11,933 bases of DNA, taken from contig URFI01000052.1 in assembly GCA_900547085.1 (NCBI GenBank), forward strand, positions 1 through 11,933, written 5' to 3'. The position numbers and the translations under genes were made by a program. This document shows, in pieces, positions 7,463 through 11,933 of the stretch. Each line of letters opens with the position of its first letter. Position 1 is the first letter of the stretch. The stretch comes from an uncultured Prevotella sp. GTDB lineage: Bacteria > Bacteroidota > Bacteroidia > Bacteroidales > Bacteroidaceae. The notes beneath the pieces are model-generated. The model was not told the DNA's origin. It was given only the letters and a program-made list of their open reading frames with translations, and did not search any database.

Positions 7463-7813
7463 ATGGCACTGAATCCCAATAAGAATGTGAAGCTTTACTA
7501 CTCCATTAAGGAGGTGGCTAAGCAGTTTGGCATCAATGAAAGTACATTGAGATACTGGGAAACCGAGTTCCCCCAGTTGAAGCCAAAGACTGTGAGTTCG
7601 ACTAAGGTTCGGCAGTATACAGATGCCGACATCGAGGAGATTCGCGTGATTTATAACTTGGTTAGGGTGCGTGGTTTTAAGCTGTCGGCCGCCAGAAAGA
7701 TGCTGGGTGCCAACAGAAAAGGTGCCGAAAAGAGTTCGGAAGTGCTGGAAACATTGCTGTCTGTGCGCGATCAGTTGCAAGAACTGCGCAAACAGCTGGA
7801 TATGATTGTGTGA
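7463..7813 (+). CDS. Small MerR-family transcriptional regulator
   Basis: 116 residues. The N-terminal winged-helix domain runs from about residue 12 to 80. It contains YYSIKEVAKQFGINESTLRY (12-31), the recognition helix and wing typical of MerR proteins, followed by WETEFPQLKPK and YTDADIEEIRVIYNLV. Residues about 88-114 (EKSSEVLETLLSVRDQLQEL and onward) look like a short dimerising coiled coil. There is no C-terminal effector domain and no cysteine, so metal sensing of the classic MerR kind is unlikely. Short MerR proteins of this type are common in Bacteroidetes and generally have no assigned target. The gene is the only rightward one in the window; it diverges from alaS and converges on rel. 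The start is supported by the -7 box at 7417 and by the family's usual N-terminus. No Shine-Dalgarno is seen. Confidence 0.9.
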   Translation: MALNPNKNVKLYYSIKEVAKQFGINESTLRYWETEFPQLKPKTVSSTKVRQYTDADIEEIRVIYNLVRVRGFKLSAARKMLGANRKGAEKSSEVLETLLSVRDQLQELRKQLDMIV

Positions 7814-8025
7814 GGGTTGAGTTTATAAGTTTTTGAGTTGATGAGTCTTTGAGTTGGTAAGTTTTCGAGTTTTTATGTTGACTAAGGAAACCGTATGGTT
7901 CGGTTTCTCGTTCGTTAACGCCTCACCTCAAACCCCCAAATGACCTATCAACTCGCAAATCCAAAACTTAATAAACACTACACTTGTCAACTCGTAAACT
8001 CGTGAACTTGTAAACTAAGATAAAC
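7814..8025. repeat. Degenerate 8-nt-period repeat array in two inverted arms around a hairpin
   Basis: The left arm (7821-7884) is eight consecutive 8-nt units that mostly begin GTT: GTTTATAA, GTTTTTGA, GTTGATGA, GTCTTTGA, GTTGGTAA, GTTTTCGA, GTTTTTAT, GTTGACTA. The right arm (about 7945-8016) is nine 8-nt units mostly ending AAC or AACT, such as TGTCAACT, CGTAAACT, CGTGAACT and TGTAAACT, which is the same unit on the opposite strand. Between them GAAACCG (7887-7893) and CGGTTTC (7901-7907) form a 7-bp stem. The array fills the gap between two convergent genes from stop to stop, so it may work as a two-way transcription end through long imperfect pairing. That role is inferred. Confidence 0.75.
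7887..7907. terminator. Central hairpin between convergent MerR-type and rel genes, possible terminator
   Basis: A 7-bp stem (GAAACCG/CGGTTTC) with a 7-nt loop sits 73 nt after the MerR-type stop and about 120 nt after the rel stop. It lacks a good T run on either strand, so it is a weak terminator on its own. The flanking inverted 8-nt repeats could extend pairing. Confidence 0.35.
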
Positions 8026-10302
8026 TTACATAATTTGTTGAATCTCTTGCAAGTCTTTTACCTTTTTCAAGCTGTTGATGATGTTCTTTACTTCTTGTCG
8101 ATTATGAACGAGAACCTCGATTTTACCCATAAAAATATCTTCCTTGCTGGTTAGCGAAAGATTGTGCATGTTGACGTTCATCTCATCTGAAATGACATCC
8201 ACGACATCGTGCAACATGCCTTGACGGTCGATGCCTCTGATCTCGATGGTGGCGTTGAAAAGGCGGATGTTGTGCATATCCCACTTAGCATCCAGCAGTC
8301 GATTGCCGAAACTAGACTTCAGTTTGCTGGCCACAGGGCAGTTGCGCTTGTGTATTTCTACGTGGTTTTGGTTGTCGATGTAGCCCAGTATGTCATCGCC
8401 GGGGATGGGATGACAGCAAGTGGGGAAGAGGTAGGTGTCGATGTTGCCGTCGTTGATGACGATAGCCTTCTTCCGATTGAGTGTATTATCGACGGTGAAT
8501 GGCTCGGCCTTCTTATCCTGTTCGTCTTTCTTGTCATGTCCGATGAAGGGTACATACTTGAGCCAATTGCTGGGTGAAGAGCTTTTCTTTTTCTTGTTCA
8601 GCTCGTCCAAGTCTTTTTCTGTCAAGATAACCGACTTATTACCGATACACAAGAACAGGCTCTCGTGTTTCTTTAAGTTATGAAATTCGCATAACTTGTC
8701 GAGTACAGATGTGGTCATTTCCATGTCATTGCGCTCCAACCAGGCGTTGAGAAAGGCTTCGCCTTGCTTTTGTATCTCTCTGTTGTTGCGCCTGAGGATG
8801 GCCTGTATCTTTGCTTTAGCCTTGGCTGTGGTGGCAAAGTTGAGCCAAGAGGGTTGCACATGCTGCGACTTGCTGGTTAATATCTCTACCTGATCGCCAC
8901 TTTGCAGCTTATGACTCAGCGGAACCAACTTATGATTGACCTTGGCTCCGATACAATGACTGCCCAGCAGGGTGTGTATCTGGAAAGCGAAGTCGAGCGC
9001 GGTGCAGCCGGCAGGCATGGTCTTGATTTCGCCTTTCGGGGTGAACACGAATATCTCTGAGGCGAAGAGATTCAGCTTGATGGCATCGAGAAAGTCCATG
9101 GCATCGGGCTGTGGATCGTCCAAAATCTCTTTGATGGTGCGCAACCATTCGTTCAGTTCGTTCTCATCCTCGGTATATTCACCTTTGTCTTTGTATTTCC
9201 AGTGAGCCGCAAAGCCTTGTTCGGCCACCTCGTTCATGCGGTCACTGCGTATCTGAACTTCAATCCAACGGCCTTGTTTGCTCATCAAGGTGACGTGGAG
9301 AGCTTGGTATCCGTTGGCCTTTGGGTGGCTCAACCAGTCGCGCAGTCGGTCGGGATGCGACTTGTAGATGCGGCTGATGGCCACATATATTTTAAAGCAT
9401 TCGTCAATCTCGTCGGCCCTTACCTTTGGTGTGAAGATGATTCGTACGGCCAAGATGTCGTAAATTTCGTCGAAGGTGACATGCTTCGTCTGCATCTTGT
9501 TCCATATAGAGTATGGACTTTTGACCCTTGCTTTCAGCTCATAGTCAATGCCCATGGCATCAAGGGTTTCCTTAATGGGCGCCGTGAACAGCTCGAAGAG
9601 GCGGTCACGTTGCTCCTTTGTAAAGGAAAGCTTGTTGGTAATATTGGCGTATTCTTCGGGATGCTCGAACCGGAAGCTGAGGTTTTCCAGTTCGGTCTTA
9701 ATCTTATTCAGGCCCAATCGGTTCGCCAATGGCGCATATATATATAAGGTTTCGCCGGCTATCTTGTATTGTTTATTGGCTGGTTGCGACTGCAAAGTGC
9801 GCATATTGTGCAGGCGGTCGCATATTTTAATAAGGATAACGCGGATGTCATCGCTCATGGTGAGCAGCAACTTTTTGAAGTTTTCCGCCTGAGCCGACGC
9901 CCTGTCGCCGAAGATACCTCCGCTAATTTTGGTGAGTCCATCGACGATTTGTGCAATCTTGGGGCCGAATATGTTCTCAATGTCCTCAACGGTATAGTCG
10001 GTATCTTCCACCACATCGTGCAGAAGTGCCGAGCAGATGCTGGTTGACCCCAGTCCCATCTCCTCACAAGCAATCTGCGCTACGGCGATGGGGTGCATGA
10101 TGTACGGCTCGCCCGAGAGACGTCTTACGCCTTTGTGTGCTTGACGTGCGAAGTTGAAGGCCTTGGTGATGATGTCTACCTTCTTTCTGTGACGGGAAGC
10201 CAAATAGGTGTCCAGCAGATGTTGGAATGCATCTTGGATGGTTTTTTCTTCCAGTTCATCTTTCCTTTCTTTATCTTGAATCTCTTGATTGTCCATACTC
10301 AA
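8026..10302 (-). CDS. rel: Bifunctional (p)ppGpp synthetase/hydrolase (RelA/SpoT family)
   Basis: 758 residues, full length for a long RSH protein, which makes and degrades the stringent-response alarmone (p)ppGpp in the cytoplasm. The HD hydrolase domain has H70 in YIMHP, H95-D96 in LLHDVVEDTDYT and CDRLHNMRTL (161-170). The synthetase domain has YDILAVRI (281-288), SHPKANGYQALHVTL (325-339) and the E348-V-Q motif. The signature at 259-262 is RVKS, the basic RxK type of bifunctional enzymes, not the acidic type of RelA. The TGS domain starts about 416 (IFVFTPKGEIKTMPAG). The Cys pair C629-C630 (TCCHPIPGDDI) marks the CC/zinc-finger region, and an ACT domain fills about 684-758. All hydrolase and synthetase motifs look intact. 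It begins 22 nt after the lytic transglycosylase stop and is probably co-transcribed with it. No promoter was seen in that gap. Confidence 0.97.
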   Translation of the reverse strand: MSMDNQEIQDKERKDELEEKTIQDAFQHLLDTYLASRHRKKVDIITKAFNFARQAHKGVRRLSGEPYIMHPIAVAQIACEEMGLGSTSICSALLHDVVEDTDYTVEDIENIFGPKIAQIVDGLTKISGGIFGDRASAQAENFKKLLLTMSDDIRVILIKICDRLHNMRTLQSQPANKQYKIAGETLYIYAPLANRLGLNKIKTELENLSFRFEHPEEYANITNKLSFTKEQRDRLFELFTAPIKETLDAMGIDYELKARVKSPYSIWNKMQTKHVTFDEIYDILAVRIIFTPKVRADEIDECFKIYVAISRIYKSHPDRLRDWLSHPKANGYQALHVTLMSKQGRWIEVQIRSDRMNEVAEQGFAAHWKYKDKGEYTEDENELNEWLRTIKEILDDPQPDAMDFLDAIKLNLFASEIFVFTPKGEIKTMPAGCTALDFAFQIHTLLGSHCIGAKVNHKLVPLSHKLQSGDQVEILTSKSQHVQPSWLNFATTAKAKAKIQAILRRNNREIQKQGEAFLNAWLERNDMEMTTSVLDKLCEFHNLKKHESLFLCIGNKSVILTEKDLDELNKKKKSSSPSNWLKYVPFIGHDKKDEQDKKAEPFTVDNTLNRKKAIVINDGNIDTYLFPTCCHPIPGDDILGYIDNQNHVEIHKRNCPVASKLKSSFGNRLLDAKWDMHNIRLFNATIEIRGIDRQGMLHDVVDVISDEMNVNMHNLSLTSKEDIFMGKIEVLVHNRQEVKNIINSLKKVKDLQEIQQIM

Positions 10303-10324
10303 TTCTCCCCATGATGGTTGAGCA

Positions 10325-11722
10325 TTACCTCACCCTTATTTTCTTTCCTTTCCTGATATTATTACTTTTCAGGCCATTGAGCCTCTTGAGCTTCTTAACA
10401 GTCGTGTGGTTGCGAGCGGCTATTTCTGATAATGTATCTCCTCCTTTAATGATAACTGACTTTTTTGACGAACGTCTTCTTCGGCTGCTGCGCGATGATT
10501 TGTGCCTGCTGCGTTTGCTTTTGCTCCTGCTGTAGCTCTTGCGTGAGCTGGATACCGATGTCCTGCCACTCGAATAGCTGGGTATCTCTTGCGCTACTTC
10601 CACCTCTGAACGCTTGGTCAGCAGCACGTCGGCATTGTAAGCATATACAGAATCCTCTTGGTCGATGAACGAATTAATCTTGTCAACGGGCAGACGAAGG
10701 GTGGATGGCTTGGTATATCCGATGACAATGTCCTTGCGATATTGTGGGTTGAGCGACCGAACAAGCTCCTCATCCATATTCAATACTTGTGCAATTTGCT
10801 TGAAATGAACGTCACGGTTGACGAGGATGGTATCTGTCTTGGCTGGCAAGTCAGTGGTCATTGGGCAGATGTTGTGCTCGCAGTAGTAGTTCATGATGTA
10901 GTTGGCTGCGATGAATGCCGGTACATATCCTCGTGTTTCGCGTGGCAAGTAGGGGTATATTTTCCAGTAATCCTTGCTGCCACCGGCACGATGGATGGCC
11001 TGTGTGAGCTTTTCCGGACCGCAGTTATAGGCTGCGATAACCAGGTTCCAGTCGCCAAAGATTCGGTATAGGTCGCTCAAGTAGTTGGCTGCGGCGTACG
11101 AAGACTTGATGGGATCGCATCGTTCGTCAAGCAAAGAGTTGATTTCCAGACCGTAATTCTTGGCGGTAGCCAACATGAATTGCCACAGTCCCGTGGCACC
11201 TACACGCGACACGGCCTTGGGATTGAGTCCTGATTCAATCACCGGAAGGTATTTTAACTCGAGTGGCAGGCTGTACGTTTCTAAGGCCTGTTCGAAGATG
11301 GGCATGTAAAAATTGGAGGCACCCAGCATGATACCTACTGCGTTGCGCAGCTCGTTGCTGTACCGGTCGATGAACTTTTGCACCACGTTGTTGTATGGCA
11401 TCTCCATAATTGTGGACAAACGGCGCAGGCGATCCTTGTAAACATCTGGCTCGTAAGTCTTGTTTACATTTGGTAAGTTGCAATCAGCATCACGTTTCAG
11501 GTATGTCTTGGTGTTGTAAAGGTGAAGCAGACTGTCAATCTCAGACGTCATAGCTTCGGGTAAGTCAAATGTTTCGTTTTCACCTTTTTCATTTGTCGCA
11601 CTTATTTGCATAATACTGGCCCAAACACAAAACACTAAAAACAATCCACAACCAATTATAACTAGTTGAGCTAATCTACTTTTCCATATTTTTTTCCATT
11701 CATATTTAATCATCTCACTCAT
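10325..11722 (-). CDS. MltD-like lytic transglycosylase with LysM, carrying a foreign ABC-permease-like N-terminus
   Basis: 465 residues. From about residue 49 this is a periplasmic murein lytic transglycosylase, which cleaves the MurNAc-GlcNAc bond. The SLT (family 1) domain at about 135-255 has the catalytic Glu E163 in LPVIESGLNPKAVSRVGATG, then GLWQFM and AAYNCGP. A divergent LysM-like segment lies at 299-346. A Ser/Arg/Lys-rich linker follows at about 384-421, and a clear LysM ends the protein (424-465, GGDTLSEIAARN). Residues 1-48 do not belong to this family. MIKYEWKKIWKSRLAQL plus a hydrophobic helix (about 16-38) and SATNEKGE look like the start of an ABC-2 permease, and the matching ATPase tail is encoded just upstream. 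The fused helix could still act as an uncleaved membrane anchor in place of the native signal. The chosen start has a purine-rich site (AAGAAGGG) upstream. Linkage to rel is usual for Bacteroidales; linkage to an ABC operon is not. Confidence 0.85.
   Translation of the reverse strand: MSEMIKYEWKKIWKSRLAQLVIIGCGLFLVFCVWASIMQISATNEKGENETFDLPEAMTSEIDSLLHLYNTKTYLKRDADCNLPNVNKTYEPDVYKDRLRRLSTIMEMPYNNVVQKFIDRYSNELRNAVGIMLGASNFYMPIFEQALETYSLPLELKYLPVIESGLNPKAVSRVGATGLWQFMLATAKNYGLEINSLLDERCDPIKSSYAAANYLSDLYRIFGDWNLVIAAYNCGPEKLTQAIHRAGGSKDYWKIYPYLPRETRGYVPAFIAANYIMNYYCEHNICPMTTDLPAKTDTILVNRDVHFKQIAQVLNMDEELVRSLNPQYRKDIVIGYTKPSTLRLPVDKINSFIDQEDSVYAYNADVLLTKRSEVEVAQEIPSYSSGRTSVSSSRKSYSRSKSKRSRHKSSRSSRRRRSSKKSVIIKGGDTLSEIAARNHTTVKKLKRLNGLKSNNIRKGKKIRVR
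11579..11722 (-). other. ABC-2 permease N-terminal segment fused in frame to the transglycosylase
   Basis: This segment encodes residues 1-48 of the fused product: a short cytoplasmic amphipathic start (SEMIKYEWKKIWKSR), one hydrophobic helix (VIIGCGLFLVFCVWASIM) and a polar tail (ISATNEKGE). That layout is the usual beginning of Firmicutes ABC-2 permeases paired with a short ATPase. Base composition changes across the join. By hand count, 60-base lines from 11581 rightward run about 28-40% G+C. Lines sampled within 11041-11460 run 53-65%, with intermediate values at 11461-11580. The exact join cannot be placed to the base without the parent sequences; 11575-11590 is my estimate. Confidence 0.65.
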
Positions 11723-11730
11723 TAGATTTA

Positions 11731-11933
11731 CTACCCTTCTTGTAACTCATCAGAAAAAAGCTTCAAATACAAATCCTCCAAAGTTGGTTCTACAATTATC
11801 GCACCCTCTATTGGGGATGACGTAGAAATAACTCTTGCTTCTATAACTTCTTTCATTACATGCGAATTAGCAATACAATGTGTTCTTTCAAAATTACTCC
11901 ATTGATTATTAGGCACTCTACACGACCATACCT
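11731..11933 (-). CDS. ABC transporter ATP-binding protein, C-terminal end (5' part beyond window)
   Basis: The frame is open from the right edge to a TAG at 11731-11733, giving 67 residues of a C-terminus. The ending IVEPTLEDLYLKLF is the hallmark tail of many ABC-2 type ATPases (usually EPTLEDxYLxxF). The preceding part (WSNFERTHCIANSHVMKEVI) fits the regulatory tail of Firmicutes-type ABC ATPases. Walker and signature motifs lie outside the window. The stop is followed after 8 nt by the ATG of the permease-like segment, the tight spacing of an ABC operon, and AAGAAGGG near the end of this gene would serve as ribosome-binding site for it. Low G+C and a Shine-Dalgarno contrast with the rest of the window and suggest acquisition from a Gram-positive source. 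An internal GTG could be mistaken for a start; the reading frame continues past it. Confidence 0.75.
   Translation of the reverse strand, partial: VWSCRVPNNQWSNFERTHCIANSHVMKEVIEARVISTSSPIEGAIIVEPTLEDLYLKLFSDELQEG

Noticed and set aside
7814..8025. CRISPR array
   Set aside because: The unit is 8 nt with no spacers, is degenerate and has opposed arms. It does not fit repeat/spacer architecture.

Overview
The window reads as chromosome of a Bacteroidales bacterium, most likely Prevotellaceae. The evidence is Bacteroidetes-type promoters (TTTG, 19-20 bp spacer, TAnnTTTG) upstream of several genes, few Shine-Dalgarno sequences, an alaS / small MerR regulator neighbourhood, and a LysM lytic transglycosylase followed directly by a long RelA/SpoT gene. 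Proteins were identified by reading motifs only; no database search was possible.

Layout, left to right. (1) 1-402, minus: the N-terminal sensing half of an AraC-type regulator, cut by the window edge, with a promoter at 488-517. (2) 529-3906, minus: a two-gene secreted carbohydrate unit. It holds a GH95 alpha-L-fucosidase/alpha-L-galactosidase and a small exported beta-sandwich protein resembling the non-catalytic N-terminal part of alpha-L-rhamnosidases. The GH95 promoter is bracketed by two perfect 12-bp inverted copies that look like operators, and a tandem 40-bp repeat lies further upstream. (3) 4323-7084, minus: alaS with a strong intrinsic terminator and a clear promoter. Its upstream region carries a 64-codon open stretch that may be the tail of a decayed gene. 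(4) 7463-7813, plus: a small MerR-family regulator. (5) 7814-8025: a convergent intergenic region built of degenerate 8-nt repeats in two opposed arms around a hairpin. (6) 8026-11722, minus: a lytic transglycosylase and the bifunctional (p)ppGpp synthetase/hydrolase Rel, 22 nt apart. (7) 11731-11933, minus: the last 67 residues of an ABC transporter ATPase.

The most unusual point is at the right end. The first ~48 residues of the lytic transglycosylase look like the start of a Firmicutes-type ABC-2 permease, not a transglycosylase export signal. The gene just upstream is the matching ABC ATPase tail, with a purine-rich ribosome-binding site and low G+C. The ABC operon therefore seems to have been joined in frame to the periplasmic transglycosylase near 11575-11590, so the permease's first membrane helix would now anchor the enzyme. 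This is either a real transfer/deletion fusion or an assembly chimera; the sequence alone cannot decide.

Functionally the window combines glycan foraging (GH95, beta-sandwich partner, AraC regulator), translation (alaS), stress signalling (Rel) and cell-wall turnover (transglycosylase). No tRNA, rRNA, CRISPR array or transposase was seen.
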